In this document: piece by piece, positions 17,099-25,747 of the stretch | Layout: the number at the start of each line of letters is the position of its first letter | Numbering within the stretch: the first letter of the stretch is position 1 | Assembly: GCA_036265385.1 (NCBI GenBank) | Contig: DATAPD010000042.1 | Location: 1-64,000 of the forward strand | Reading direction: 5' to 3' | Origin: DATAPD01 sp036265385 | GTDB lineage: Bacteria; Acidobacteriota; Terriglobia; Terriglobales; Acidobacteriaceae | DNA length: 64,000 nt | Notes under the pieces: model-generated | Databases searched by the model: none | What the model was told of the DNA's origin: nothing | What the model saw: only the letters and a program-made list of their open reading frames with translations | Position numbers and translations under genes: made by a program

Positions 17099-17542
17099 TC
17101 AGTGTCCCGTGTGATAAGGGTGTCCCGCCAGGATGGTGCATGCTCGATAAACCTGTTCCAGCAGCACGACACGCGCCAACTCATGCGGCATCGTGAACTT
17201 ACCAAGTGAAAGCGTCAGCCCTGCTGCCGTTCGGATTTCGTCTCCGAACCCGTCGGCTCCTCCGATCGCAAATAAGAGAGGCTGCGACGACGACTCTTCT
17301 CGTTTGCGCAAAAACTGCGCGAACTCCTCTGACGAGAATTGTTTCCCGCGCGAATCTAGAAGAGTGAGGAAGGATTTCGCCTGATTTCGCGGTCCCCGCG
17401 CCAATGCCAGGACGTGCTCTTCATCTTTCAGGGGCGTGCCTTCCACTTCTGCGTAACGTGAAATTCGTTTCAGATACTCGTCGGTAAGGGCCTGAATCGA
17501 ACTTTCCTTCGTGCGGCCAATCCATGCAATCTTGATCTTCAC
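17099..17542 (-). CDS. rlmH: 23S rRNA (pseudouridine-1915-N3) methyltransferase
   Basis: SPOUT-class methyltransferase acting on pseudouridine 1915 in helix 69 of 70S ribosomes. 147 residues, the usual size. It carries FAIGGADGFG, the SAM-binding trefoil-knot segment, near residue 97, and a C-terminal LEQVYRACTILAGHPYHTGH typical of RlmH (tail usually HPYHK/HPYHN). It appears to start with GTG. It closes the nadD-rsfS-(methyltransferase)-rlmH run. Confidence 0.96.
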   Translation of the reverse strand: MKIKIAWIGRTKESSIQALTDEYLKRISRYAEVEGTPLKDEEHVLALARGPRNQAKSFLTLLDSRGKQFSSEEFAQFLRKREESSSQPLLFAIGGADGFGDEIRTAAGLTLSLGKFTMPHELARVVLLEQVYRACTILAGHPYHTGH

Positions 17543-17559
17543 AGGTGCGTCTCTGATTC

Positions 17560-18402
17560 TTACGCAGGCTTTCTACCCGACGCCATCACCACACGTACAC
17601 CGAAATTGACATTGTCTTCGTCGGAATAGAGGCGTACGGCGGCGTGCACGTCCGCGTTCACCTGAGGCCACAGCTCTTCTGGCACGCGCTCCAGCAATGG
17701 GCGAAAAGGTGTCGACACGGACTGCGCGTACTCCCACACTTCCTCGACCGGGCCCGGCCAGCTCCAAGGCACGGTCTTTGTCTCCTCTTCAATCTCGCAA
17801 AAGCCAGCCTCTCGCAATGCCGCCGTCAAACTTCCAGGATTCGAGAATCGGAACATGTCGGGACCGCCGGGCGCGAGCAAAGGTCCCCCAACATGCTTAT
17901 GCACGATTCCCATCGTGCTCGCCCAATAAGGTTGTTCGAATGGTCCCCATGCAATGAAGCAGGCGCGTCCCCCAGGTTTCAGCACACGAAGAAGTTCTTT
18001 GAGGGCACCCACCGCATCGCAGAAGAACATGACTCCAAACCTGCAGGTCGCCAGATCGAACGCTGCATCGGAAAACGGAAGCTCATGCGCATCCGCCACA
18101 CGGGTCGTGAGATTGCTAAGTCCTCTCTGTGCGGCCCGCTGTTTGGCGATCTCTAGCAGTTCGCTGCTCAAATCCAGCGCGACAACGTGGCCTGAGTCTC
18201 CCACCTTCTTGGCAATACTGATAGCAGGCTCTCCCGTGCCGCTGGCTAAATCAAGAGCCTTCATCCCAGGGGCAGGCCTCGCCAATTCCACGATCGCTTG
18301 GGTGACGCCCCGTCCCATCGCTGCCGATTTCGACTTCCACTTTTCGGCCGCGATTAACCGATACGAGGCGCCCCAGTTGCTGGGCTTCGATTCTGCGCTC
18401 AT
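17560..18402 (-). CDS. class I SAM-dependent methyltransferase (UbiE/MenG-like)
   Basis: 280-residue methyltransferase. Motif I is ALDLASGTGEPAI near residue 49; the acidic motif VVALDLS follows at about 73, and a motif IV-like ATCRFGVMFFCD near 120. It resembles the Methyltransf_11/UbiE group, which methylates quinones, sterols or small molecules. The substrate is not predictable. It sits between rsfS and rlmH, 18 bases before rlmH, and so is probably co-transcribed with ribosome-maturation genes. Confidence 0.82.
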   Translation of the reverse strand: MSAESKPSNWGASYRLIAAEKWKSKSAAMGRGVTQAIVELARPAPGMKALDLASGTGEPAISIAKKVGDSGHVVALDLSSELLEIAKQRAAQRGLSNLTTRVADAHELPFSDAAFDLATCRFGVMFFCDAVGALKELLRVLKPGGRACFIAWGPFEQPYWASTMGIVHKHVGGPLLAPGGPDMFRFSNPGSLTAALREAGFCEIEEETKTVPWSWPGPVEEVWEYAQSVSTPFRPLLERVPEELWPQVNADVHAAVRLYSDEDNVNFGVRVVMASGRKPA

Positions 18403-18424
18403 GACAATTTGACGAGATCCCGCA

Positions 18425-18835
18425 TTAAGCGGGCTTTCGAGCGGTTGCTGTGGTCGTTCGCTTCCGTCTTGCTGGTTTCAATTCTGTCGGCTCAAGTTTC
18501 TTCGCCGATTTCCAAAGCCGCTCCAGATCGTAAAACCTCCGCGACTTCTCCGAAAATATATGGACAACAAAGTCCACATAATCCAACAATACCCATTCCG
18601 CTTGCTTATATCCTTCCGAATGGGTCGGACGCAGCCCTGACTTTTCCAGTCGCTCTTCCACTTCGTCCGCGATAGCTTGGATCTGACGAGGGTTTGTCCC
18701 GCTGCACACCACAAAGTAGTCGGTGAAAGCTCCGGAGCCTTTCTCAAGCTCCATCACGGTGACTTCTTCAGCTTTCTTGTCCTGGCACGCCTGGATGGCC
18801 TCGAAGACCTGGTGCTTCAAATCGTTTTTCTTCAT
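18425..18835 (-). CDS. rsfS: ribosome silencing factor RsfS
   Basis: Binds uL14 on the 50S subunit and blocks subunit joining in starvation. 136 residues. The RsfS core covers about 5-115, with DYFVVCSGTNPRQIQAI near 38 and WVLLDYVDFVVHIF near 80. A basic, Ala/Thr-rich tail of about 15 residues follows (RRKRTTTATARKPA). The ATG at 18835 is taken; a TTG just before it is also possible. It lies 42 bases downstream of nadD, as in many bacteria. Confidence 0.95.
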   Translation of the reverse strand: MKKNDLKHQVFEAIQACQDKKAEEVTVMELEKGSGAFTDYFVVCSGTNPRQIQAIADEVEERLEKSGLRPTHSEGYKQAEWVLLDYVDFVVHIFSEKSRRFYDLERLWKSAKKLEPTELKPARRKRTTTATARKPA

Positions 18836-18880
18836 CAATGGACGTATTTTACCTGTCGTTCGCGATCAACAACAATGTCG

Positions 18881-19594
18881 CTAATCCTTCGCGTGATACA
18901 GTCCCTGCTTCTTTATATAGGTTGCCACCGCGGGGTGGACATACTTGCCGAGCGCTTTCCCTTGAGCCGCGGACTGCCGGATAGCACTCGATGAAATGTC
19001 TTGTTTGACTCCATCGAGCAACCGTAAGTGAGCTCCAGGCAATACCAGGTCTCCACTGGCCGCCTGCTTGTGAAAAGGTTTGGTGACATGAGCTGCCGGG
19101 CGAACTTTCTCCGGGAGCGCATTTGCCACATCCGCTAGCGAATATCCCGGACGGCTCGCCACGATGAATTCGCACTCCTTCAAGAGGGCTGATGCCTCAT
19201 GCCATTTTCCGATGTCGAGAAACGCGTCGATGCCAATCAGAAAAAACAGGACGTCACTTTTGCGCAGTGATTGCTTTACCCGCTTCACGGTATCGATCGT
19301 GTAATTCGGGCGCGGAGGCTCCGAAACTTTGTTGCGCTTTTTCACATCAGTCTCAGCATCGGCGGGAGCCTCCAACAAAGAAGGTACAAACGTTTTTTCC
19401 TCAGCCGTGCCCAGTGACACCATCGCGTAGCGATGACAGTATTCACTCACCGGCTGCTTCTGTTTATGTGGAGGAATATTGGCCGGCACAAACAGCACGC
19501 GATGCAAGCTGAATTTGTCTGAAGCGGCGCGCGCCAGCGCAATATGTCCGTGATGAATCGGGTCGAATGTACCGCCCAGTAAGCCAATGTTCAT
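18881..19594 (-). CDS. nadD: nicotinate-nucleotide adenylyltransferase
   Basis: Forms deamido-NAD from nicotinate mononucleotide and ATP. 237 residues. The nucleotidyltransferase HxGH signature is in GGTFDPIHHGH near residue 7-17, and the second motif ISSSAIRQ occurs near 204. About 20 residues around 90-105 (KKRNKVSEPPR) are an acquired charged insertion relative to the shortest homologues. It begins the nadD-rsfS-rlmH run and is separated from obgE by the divergent hybrid kinase gene. Confidence 0.95.
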   Translation of the reverse strand: MNIGLLGGTFDPIHHGHIALARAASDKFSLHRVLFVPANIPPHKQKQPVSEYCHRYAMVSLGTAEEKTFVPSLLEAPADAETDVKKRNKVSEPPRPNYTIDTVKRVKQSLRKSDVLFFLIGIDAFLDIGKWHEASALLKECEFIVASRPGYSLADVANALPEKVRPAAHVTKPFHKQAASGDLVLPGAHLRLLDGVKQDISSSAIRQSAAQGKALGKYVHPAVATYIKKQGLYHAKD

Positions 19595-19847
19595 GGGTTT
19601 GGTTCAGTGACGCAGGTAGTTTCCTGTTTTGCGCTGGCACTTGCAAGCTTTTGTGGTATGTTGCTCGGACACCCGCGAGCAGCGGGCGTTTTCGCGCGCA
19701 TTACTTCTTCGTCGTGTTTCGCTTGTGCGATTTAGCCGTACGTAATTCCCCGTACCAGATGTCCTTCCGGGCAGGGGTCTTCCGGCGGCATTCGGCTGAC
19801 CTTGCGTAACTCGTCCACTTCGTCTGGGAACCATAGGATATCTCTGT

Positions 19848-22127
19848 ATGCGATTGAACCTCCCCCTTCTTCGCACACATCGTGTTGCCCCCGCACGGGC
19901 TCCCATCCTGCGCTATGGCGTTGCTGTGCTCAGCACCACCTTGGCGCTTATTCCAGCCCTTCTTCTCTCTGACGTTGTCGAAAGCCGCCTCGTCGTTTTC
20001 GCGGTCGCCGTCATGGTCAGCGCCTGGTACGGCGGCTGGAAACCCGGACTCGTTGCAACTTCTTTTGCACTCACCGTCAGCGCTTATTTTTCGCTGATGG
20101 GAACCCATACTCCGAACGAGTATCGCAATGCCATCCTTCAGCTCATTCTGTTTGTCAGTGTCGCTGTCCTCATCTGCTGGTTCAATGCCGCATTGCGCGA
20201 AGCGCAGGACGGACTAAAAATTTCCGAAAGCAACTTCCGCTCACTCGTCACGAATGCGCCCTACGGAATCTGTCGGTGCGATTCTCTCGGCACGATCATG
20301 GATCTGAACCCGGCTCTGGTTTCGATGCTCGGCTATGCAGATTCCAACGAGCTCGTCGGTCGCCACCTCGGTACGCTCTACGCAGACACCCAGGAATGGT
20401 TTGATCTCGCCGATCAGTTCCGCACCCGAAAACAATTCAACGGATTGGTCGCCGAGTGGGTCCGCAAAGACGGCACCACCCTCGCCGCGCGAATGTCCGG
20501 CCGCGCCATCGAAGACAAAAAAGCTGGCACCACCTATGAAGTCTTCACTGAAGACATCACCGAGCGCCGCGCGCTCGAACTGCAGCTTCGCCAGTCACAG
20601 AAGATGGAAGCCATTGGGCGCCTCGCAGGCGGTATCGCTCATGACTTCAACAATCTTTTGATGGTCATCTCCGGCTATTCGGAATTCCTGCTTGAGCGCG
20701 TGCCTCACAATCCTGAGTTGCGTGGACCTGCACAGGAAATCGCCAGCGCAGCGGACCGTGCCACATCCCTCACGCGCCAGTTGCTTGCGTTTAGCCGCAA
20801 GCAGATGCTCACGCCCAAGGTGATCGACCTCAATGAGATCGTCACCGAGAACCTGAAAATGCTCACCCGCATGATCGGCGAGGACATTGATCTCGTCATG
20901 GTGCCCGGCGCCGAACTCGGCGCGATCAAAGCCGATCCCGGACAGATCGAACAGGTCATCATGAACCTCGCCGTCAACGCGCGGGACGCGATGCCAAACG
21001 GCGGCAAGCTGACGATCGAGACCTCCAACATCACGCTCGACGAAAACTACGCACGTATCCACGTGCCCCTCGTTCCTGGCGAATACGTGATGCTCGCGAT
21101 CAGCGATACCGGCGTTGGTATGGATAACGAGACCCAATCCCGGATCTTCGAACCCTTTTTCACCACCAAGGGTCCGAAGGGAACCGGTCTCGGACTCTCT
21201 ACCGTCTACGGCATCGTGAAACAGAGTGGCGGTTATGTCTGGGTTTACAGTGAGCCCGGACGCGGCACCACCTTCAAGATCTTTTTGCCGCGGGTCGCGG
21301 CAGTGAGTGAGGCGGCTCAAATGGAAACTTCATCGACGACCGCAAAGCCCGAGCGCGGAAAAGAAACCATCCTCATCGTCGAAGATGAGCCCAATCTGTT
21401 GCGCCTCACAAACCAATATCTGCTTCACCAGGGGTACATGGTCCTGGCCGCTGTCGATGGCGCATCTGCTCTGCAAGTAGCCAGCGCCCACCCGGGCCCG
21501 ATTCATCTTCTTCTTACTGACGTCATCATGCCTGGCATGAACGGACATGAGCTGGCGCAGCAACTTCTCAAGCTCCGTCCCACGGTCAAAGTCGTTTACA
21601 TGTCCGGTTACACCGAAAACGCCATTGGCCATAACGGCATGTTGGATCAGGGCATCACCCTGCTTCAAAAGCCATTCACCTTGCCCGCGCTGAAAGAAAA
21701 AGTCCGCGCGGTTCTCGACTCCGCACCACTCCCCCAGGAGGCCGTTATGTCCAGTCGTGCAGTGCCTCAGCCCGCTGCTCCAGGAACGCGCGAAAAGTTA
21801 TCCACGTTCCGCGCGCAGCGATTCAACCTTCACCTCCCTTTGCGCTATCGCCCGGTCGGCGAACAAAGCTGGCGCAAAGGTACAACCGAGAACATCAGCC
21901 GTTCGGGCATGTTGTTCCAGGCGGAAGAATCGCTCGAGCCCAATGCCCAGCTCGAAATCAATCTGGTTCTGCCCGTGGAAATTGCGGGATTGGCCGCGAC
22001 CGAAGTTGTCTGCCGGGGCGAAGTGGTTCGTTCGGTAGATGCACCCGGCGCGAACGTAAGCCCGGCGTTAGCCGCGAAGATCCTGCAATACCACTTTCAG
22101 CATGGATCGCGCGTTTCGCAGGCCTAG
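19848..22127 (+). CDS. hybrid histidine kinase: DUF4118-PAS-HisKA-HATPase-receiver-PilZ
   Basis: 759-residue membrane sensor. Order: N-terminal DUF4118-like membrane region with several helices (about 20-115), PAS domain (about 125-235; NFRSLVTNAPYGICR), HisKA with phospho-accepting H265 in IAHDFNN, HATPase (NLAVNARDAMPNGG; DTGVGMD; GTGLGLSTVYG), receiver domain with phospho-acceptor D558 in LLTDVIMPGMNG, and a C-terminal PilZ-like domain from about 650. The PilZ part keeps N682-I-S-R-S-G687, but the usual RxxxR c-di-GMP motif is not clear (RAQRF is seen). An AGGA site precedes the ATG. It sits on the opposite strand between obgE and nadD. The signal and output partner are unknown. Confidence 0.93.
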   Translation: MRLNLPLLRTHRVAPARAPILRYGVAVLSTTLALIPALLLSDVVESRLVVFAVAVMVSAWYGGWKPGLVATSFALTVSAYFSLMGTHTPNEYRNAILQLILFVSVAVLICWFNAALREAQDGLKISESNFRSLVTNAPYGICRCDSLGTIMDLNPALVSMLGYADSNELVGRHLGTLYADTQEWFDLADQFRTRKQFNGLVAEWVRKDGTTLAARMSGRAIEDKKAGTTYEVFTEDITERRALELQLRQSQKMEAIGRLAGGIAHDFNNLLMVISGYSEFLLERVPHNPELRGPAQEIASAADRATSLTRQLLAFSRKQMLTPKVIDLNEIVTENLKMLTRMIGEDIDLVMVPGAELGAIKADPGQIEQVIMNLAVNARDAMPNGGKLTIETSNITLDENYARIHVPLVPGEYVMLAISDTGVGMDNETQSRIFEPFFTTKGPKGTGLGLSTVYGIVKQSGGYVWVYSEPGRGTTFKIFLPRVAAVSEAAQMETSSTTAKPERGKETILIVEDEPNLLRLTNQYLLHQGYMVLAAVDGASALQVASAHPGPIHLLLTDVIMPGMNGHELAQQLLKLRPTVKVVYMSGYTENAIGHNGMLDQGITLLQKPFTLPALKEKVRAVLDSAPLPQEAVMSSRAVPQPAAPGTREKLSTFRAQRFNLHLPLRYRPVGEQSWRKGTTENISRSGMLFQAEESLEPNAQLEINLVLPVEIAGLAATEVVCRGEVVRSVDAPGANVSPALAAKILQYHFQHGSRVSQA

Positions 22128-22308
22128 TTGATTGATTGTGTGCCCCGGATTCGCCTTCGATCCGGTGGCTTCCCAGGTTTGAGCGACGGACGGCGATCAC
22201 GCGCCGTCCGTTTTGCTTTGTAGCGCCAGAAGCCGCCGAAAACTTTTAAGTTGGCCCCACACTCACTAATCTCGCCCACTCGACCGCGATCACACCTACC
22301 ATCGACTG

Positions 22309-22361
22309 TCATCCTGAGCGAACTCCGAGCGTTCAGCGAGGAGGAGTCGAAGGACCTCTGC
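22309..22361. repeat. dispersed repeat, TCATCCTGAG...AAGGACCT type (copy 1)
   Basis: Begins TCATCCTGAGCGAACT and ends GTCGAAGGACCTCTGC. Similar copies: 31014-31050, 31221-31257 and a diverged one at 53856-53882. Lies in the 420-base spacer between the hybrid kinase and obgE, which has no gene. Confidence 0.75.
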
Positions 22362-22450
22362 ATTCGTGAGGAGCACCTCTGAATTGAAATCAATGACACC
22401 AGAAGGGCCGACTCTGGATCTCAAAACGTACAGAGAAAGGGGCGGGCATT

Positions 22451-22539
22451 CAGTCCCGCAGGGCCGCCTGACAATAGCCCAGCGCTTCAGCGCTAGGAAA
22501 AGGCTTGCTACAAACATGAAGTCCCGTAGGGACGACTGA
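22451..22539. repeat. pair of AGTCCCG(C/T)AGGG repeats around an AGCGCTTCAGCGCT palindrome
   Basis: CAGTCCCGCAGGGCCGCCTGA (about 22451-22471) and AAGTCCCGTAGGGACGACTGA (22519-22539) flank AGCGCTTCAGCGCT at 22480-22493. The same palindrome core recurs at about 30855 (CAGCGCTTCAGCGCTG). Confidence 0.65.
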
Positions 22540-22547
22540 ACTAATAA

Positions 22548-23606
22548 CTACCCGCTCGCCGCTTCGTCTTTCTGAAGCCCGTCACCTGAGGTCTCCCGGC
22601 GCACATCCTCCACCTTCTCCGCCATCGCCCACTTCAGCTTGTCGATACCCTCGCCCGTCACCGCCGAGATCGGATACAGCTTCCACTTCTTCCGCGTGCA
22701 ATAACGCTTCAACTTCGCCAACTTCTCTTTGTTCGCAACATCGACCTTGGACGCCACCATCAACACTGGTTTCTTTTCCAGATCGGCGCCGAAACTCTCG
22801 AGCTCGCCCATGATCACTTCAACATCTTTCACCGGATCGGGCCTTCCGCTCGCGTCCGATACATCCACCAGGTGCACCAGCAATCGCGTGCGCTCGATAT
22901 GTTTCAGAAACTGCGTTCCCAATCCTGCGCCCGTATGCGCGCCCTCGATCAGTCCGGGAATATCGGCCACCACGAAACTGATCTCATCTCTTTTATCTCC
23001 GACCGCGACCACACCCAGGTTCGGCTGCAAAGTCGTAAATGGATAATCCGCAATCTTCGGACGCGCCGCCGAAATCCGCGAAATCAGCGTCGACTTGCCC
23101 ACGTTCGGATAACCCACGATCCCGACATCCGCCAACAGCTTCAGCTCAAGCCGAAAGGCGCGCTCTTCTCCCGGACGCCCATCTTCATGCTCGCGTGGAG
23201 CCTGATGTACCGACGTCGCGAATCGCGCATTACCGCGACCACCTCGGCCGCCTCGCGCCACCACCACCCGTTCATCTGCCTGCGAAAAATCGTGGACAGG
23301 CTCGCCAGTGTCGGCATCGTAAACGATCGTTCCGACCGGCACCTTCAGCGTGACGCTCTCGCCGTCAGCCCCAGTCTTGTTCGAGCCTTCTCCGTGCCGT
23401 CCTCGTTGAGCTTTGTATTCTGGATTGAATCGAAAATGCACCAGCGTGTTGTGGCGCTCGCTCGACTCCATGATGACGTCGCCGCCACGTCCACCATCTC
23501 CACCCGACGGTCCGCCGCGCGGAACAAATTTTTCCCGCCGGAACGCCATGCAGCCATTCCCGCCGTCGCCCGCCTTCACTCGAATTGTCGCTTCATCGAT
23601 AAACAT
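22548..23606 (-). CDS. obgE: Obg/CgtA ribosome-associated GTPase
   Basis: 352-residue GTPase needed for 50S assembly and stress control. The N-terminal glycine-rich Obg fold (about 1-158) is followed by a G domain with GYPNVGKST (G1, about 166-174), DIPGLIEGAHTGAGLG (G3) near 212 and the SKVD (G4) near 283. There is no long C-terminal OCT domain. The start at 23606 (MFIDEAT) matches the family; the upstream in-frame extension reads through an intergenic palindrome. It lies about 200 bases downstream of rpmA and after its terminator, so it may have its own promoter. Confidence 0.96.
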   Translation of the reverse strand: MFIDEATIRVKAGDGGNGCMAFRREKFVPRGGPSGGDGGRGGDVIMESSERHNTLVHFRFNPEYKAQRGRHGEGSNKTGADGESVTLKVPVGTIVYDADTGEPVHDFSQADERVVVARGGRGGRGNARFATSVHQAPREHEDGRPGEERAFRLELKLLADVGIVGYPNVGKSTLISRISAARPKIADYPFTTLQPNLGVVAVGDKRDEISFVVADIPGLIEGAHTGAGLGTQFLKHIERTRLLVHLVDVSDASGRPDPVKDVEVIMGELESFGADLEKKPVLMVASKVDVANKEKLAKLKRYCTRKKWKLYPISAVTGEGIDKLKWAMAEKVEDVRRETSGDGLQKDEAASG

Positions 23607-23619
23607 TTTCTCGTGTGGG

Positions 23620-23639
23620 GACGGGCGCCCTCGCCCGTC
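23620..23639. repeat. dispersed palindrome GACGGGCG/CGCCCGTC (copy 1)
   Basis: GACGGGCG at 23620-23627 and CGCCCGTC at 23632-23639 with a 4-base loop, 13 bases before the obgE start. Other copies: 25723-25741 and 50904-50922. Confidence 0.85.
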
Positions 23640-23672
23640 CGGGCCGAGTGCCACTCGGCAGTATTAACGCAC

Positions 23673-23699
23673 AAAAAAGCCTCGGCTCGAAGCCGAGGC
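23673..23699 (-). terminator. intrinsic terminator of the rplU-rpmA transcript
   Basis: GCCTCGGCT (23679-23687) and AGCCGAGGC (23691-23699) form a 9-base stem with a 3-base loop; on the minus strand it is followed by six T (23673-23678). It lies between rpmA and obgE and probably separates them. Confidence 0.88.
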
Positions 23700-23811
23700 C
23701 CTCAACTCCTTAACTGAACTTCGCCAAACTAGGATTTCACAAATCGGCCACGAGTGCGCATCGATTCCTTCGAGGCCTTCGCGAGATCTTTGCGATCTTT
23801 GCGGTTGAACG

Positions 23812-24081
23812 CTACTTCGCCGCGACCTCTACCGGCTCAACCATCACAAACCGGCCCATCGATCCGCGATCGACAAACTTGATGCGGCCAGTGACCTTCG
23901 CAAACAAGGTGTCGTCTTTGCCGCGGCCAACGTTCAGTCCCGGCTTTACGCGCGTGCCGCGCTGCCGAACAATGATCGTGCCGCCCGGGACTAACTGTCC
24001 GCCAAAAGCCTTAAAGCCGAGCCGCTGCGCGTTTGAGTCGCGTCCGTTTCGTGAGCTGCCTAATCCTTTTTTATGTGCCAT
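23812..24081 (-). CDS. rpmA: 50S ribosomal protein bL27
   Basis: 89-residue ribosomal protein near the peptidyl-transferase centre. It starts MAHKKGLGSSRNGRDSNA, the typical bL27 N-terminus without a cleaved leader. GGTIIVRQRGTR follows near 33. It is 45 bases downstream of rplU. Confidence 0.98.
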   Translation of the reverse strand: MAHKKGLGSSRNGRDSNAQRLGFKAFGGQLVPGGTIIVRQRGTRVKPGLNVGRGKDDTLFAKVTGRIKFVDRGSMGRFVMVEPVEVAAK

Positions 24082-24125
24082 GAAAACAGTCCTTAGTCGT
24101 TAGTCTTTGGTCGTTGGCAAAACCA

Positions 24126-24587
24126 CTACTTCTTTTTCTTCGGAGCAGCCTTCTTCGCGGGCGCTTTCTTTGCCGTCGCCTTCTTCTTCGCGGCTTTTGG
24201 TGCGGCCTGCTTGGTCTCGCCTTCAGGTGCCGCCTTCTTCACTTTCGGTTCCTTCTTTGGAAGCTCCGGCGCCTTGTAAGACTGTCCGTCCGCTGCAATC
24301 TCAGTGATCCGCACAGCCGTGTACGGCTGCCGATGGCCGCGCAGCTTCTTGTACTGCTTCTTCCGCTTGTAATGGAAAACGAGAATCTTGGGGCTCCGGC
24401 CATCTTCCACAACTTCGCCAACCACTCGCGCGTCCGACGGACGACCCACATGGCCATCACCCGCCGACACGGCCAGGATGTCGCCGAATTCGACCTTGCC
24501 GTCAGTGCCGCTCATTTTTTCCACGCGTACCACATCTCCGGGCGCCACCCGATATTGCTTCCCACCGGCGCGGATGACCGCGTACAT
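24126..24587 (-). CDS. rplU: 50S ribosomal protein bL21 with Lys/Ala-rich tail
   Basis: 153-residue ribosomal protein. The bL21 core (about 1-103; MYAVIRAGGKQYRVAPGD, ILVFHYKRKKQYKKLRGHRQ) is followed by about 50 residues of Lys/Ala/Pro repeats (AAKKKATAKKAPAKK) that resemble histone H1-like tails. Such tails are known on some acidobacterial and other ribosomal proteins and probably bind RNA; that is inference. GGAGGG precedes the ATG. A promoter is visible about 150 bases upstream, and rpmA follows. Confidence 0.97.
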   Translation of the reverse strand: MYAVIRAGGKQYRVAPGDVVRVEKMSGTDGKVEFGDILAVSAGDGHVGRPSDARVVGEVVEDGRSPKILVFHYKRKKQYKKLRGHRQPYTAVRITEIAADGQSYKAPELPKKEPKVKKAAPEGETKQAAPKAAKKKATAKKAPAKKAAPKKKK

Positions 24588-24737
24588 AGTCCCTCCAGGA
24601 ACTCAAGTCGCCGCGCACACGCTGGGCGCGGCCAGACATTAAATTTCTCGCTTTGCTTGCTGTGTCGTCCGCAGCGGCTCTCAGTCCAGAATGCGGGCGT
24701 CCCCAGAACGGGTCCGCGAGTACAGGCAAACTCAATT

Positions 24738-24767
24738 ATTTTAGCGTGACCTGCGGAAATCGGTCAA
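24738..24767 (-). promoter_or_regulatory. sigma70-type promoter of rplU-rpmA
   Basis: Minus strand TTGACC (24762-24767), an 18-base spacer and TAAAAT (24738-24743). It gives a leader of roughly 145 bases before rplU, long enough for an autoregulatory r-protein site, though none was recognised. Confidence 0.7.
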
Positions 24768-24791
24768 ACCAAAGCATTTCCGGGCAGTGGG

Positions 24792-24983
24792 TTAGTTTCG
24801 TTTTTTCAGGACTATCAAAGCGCCGCACAGGCCGCATAGGATCGCGCTCTCGAAAGATTCGCTGGTCGATAGTGGCTCTCGCCATCGGAAGAATCGCGTG
24901 AATCCAGGGAGGTAGTGGAAATAGAGAAAAGTAACACTAGCGCTCAAAAGGAATACGAGTACAGCCTTGGTAATCGCATTCAT
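24792..24983 (-). CDS. possible small membrane protein
   Basis: 63-residue frame with two hydrophobic segments (about 6-23 and 46-59) separated by a basic loop (FTRFFRWRE). A GAGGCA site lies about 8 bases upstream of the ATG. It ends just upstream of the rplU promoter. No family is recognised; it may be spurious, but the hydrophobic pattern and ribosome site favour a real gene. The rest of 24984-25212 contains nothing I can support. Confidence 0.4.
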   Translation of the reverse strand: MNAITKAVLVFLLSASVTFLYFHYLPGFTRFFRWREPLSTSESFESAILCGLCGALIVLKKRN

Positions 24984-25212
24984 GCTATTGCCTCAGCTGC
25001 ATTATGGGCCAACAGTCCTAGCACTGCGGACTCTAGCACCTTTGGAGCTGCTTGCATGAGATCTATCGTGACTAAGCATCAATCGCGAATCCGCAATCTG
25101 AGGATCGAAAATCGAAACCTTCGCACCCGCCGAATGCTTTCCAATCCTCATTTGGCAATCGTCAATCCTCAATTTTTATGCGACAATCCAGCCGATTTTC
25201 GGGAGGAACCCA

Positions 25213-25689
25213 ATGCAGAAGCGCCTTTTCACGATTTCGTGCGTGCTCATCCTTTCTCTGGCCGCCTTCGCCGCCGATAAAAAACCCGCTGCCAAGTCCA
25301 GTGGCGGCCCCGACAAAGCTTATGTCCAGAAGATCTGGGACGGCTGGGCCGGTCTCGATGCCAGCAAGCAGGCCCAATATTATGCCCAGGGTCCGCATAC
25401 CTTCTTCGATATCGCTCCTCTGAAATACGCGAGCTGGGAGGAGTACCAGGCCGGTGTCGCAAATGTTCTTGGCGATTACAAGTCCGCCACTCTAGCCGTG
25501 AACGACGACTTCCAATCGCACATGGTCGGCGGCAATACTGCCTGGTGTACCGCAACCGTCAAGGCTGACATGGTGAAGAAAAACGACAAGCGCGAGATGG
25601 CCACCTTCCGCTGGACTGCCGTATTCGAGAAGCAGAAGGATGGCAAGTGGCTCATCGTCCACGAGCACGTCTCCGAGCCCATACAGTAG
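25213..25689 (+). CDS. secreted NTF2-like protein (DUF4440/SnoaL type)
   Basis: 158-residue protein with a signal peptide (about 1-20, ending SLAAFAA) and a single NTF2-like domain (about 35-155; HTFFDIAPLKYASWEEY, NTAWCTATVKADM, FRWTAVFEKQKDGKWLIVHEH). The WLIVHEHVS ending is typical of the SnoaL_3/DUF4440 group. GGAGGA precedes the ATG and a terminator follows. Function unknown. Confidence 0.82.
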   Translation: MQKRLFTISCVLILSLAAFAADKKPAAKSSGGPDKAYVQKIWDGWAGLDASKQAQYYAQGPHTFFDIAPLKYASWEEYQAGVANVLGDYKSATLAVNDDFQSHMVGGNTAWCTATVKADMVKKNDKREMATFRWTAVFEKQKDGKWLIVHEHVSEPIQ

Positions 25690-25722
25690 CCGCATCGCCA
25701 ACTTATCGTATGAACGATGGAG

Positions 25723-25747
25723 GACGGGCGTCTCGCCCGTCTTTTTT
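25723..25747 (+). terminator. terminator made of the GACGGGCG palindrome (copy 2)
   Basis: GACGGGCG (25723-25730), TCT, CGCCCGTC (25734-25741), then six T. The dispersed palindrome here serves as, or has become, the intrinsic terminator of the NTF2-like gene; it overlaps the stop of the convergent permease gene. Confidence 0.8.

Noticed and set aside
23728..23811. Short basic frame after rpmA (ending RTRGRFVKS)
   Set aside because: No in-frame ATG/GTG with a ribosome site; only an internal ATG near its end.
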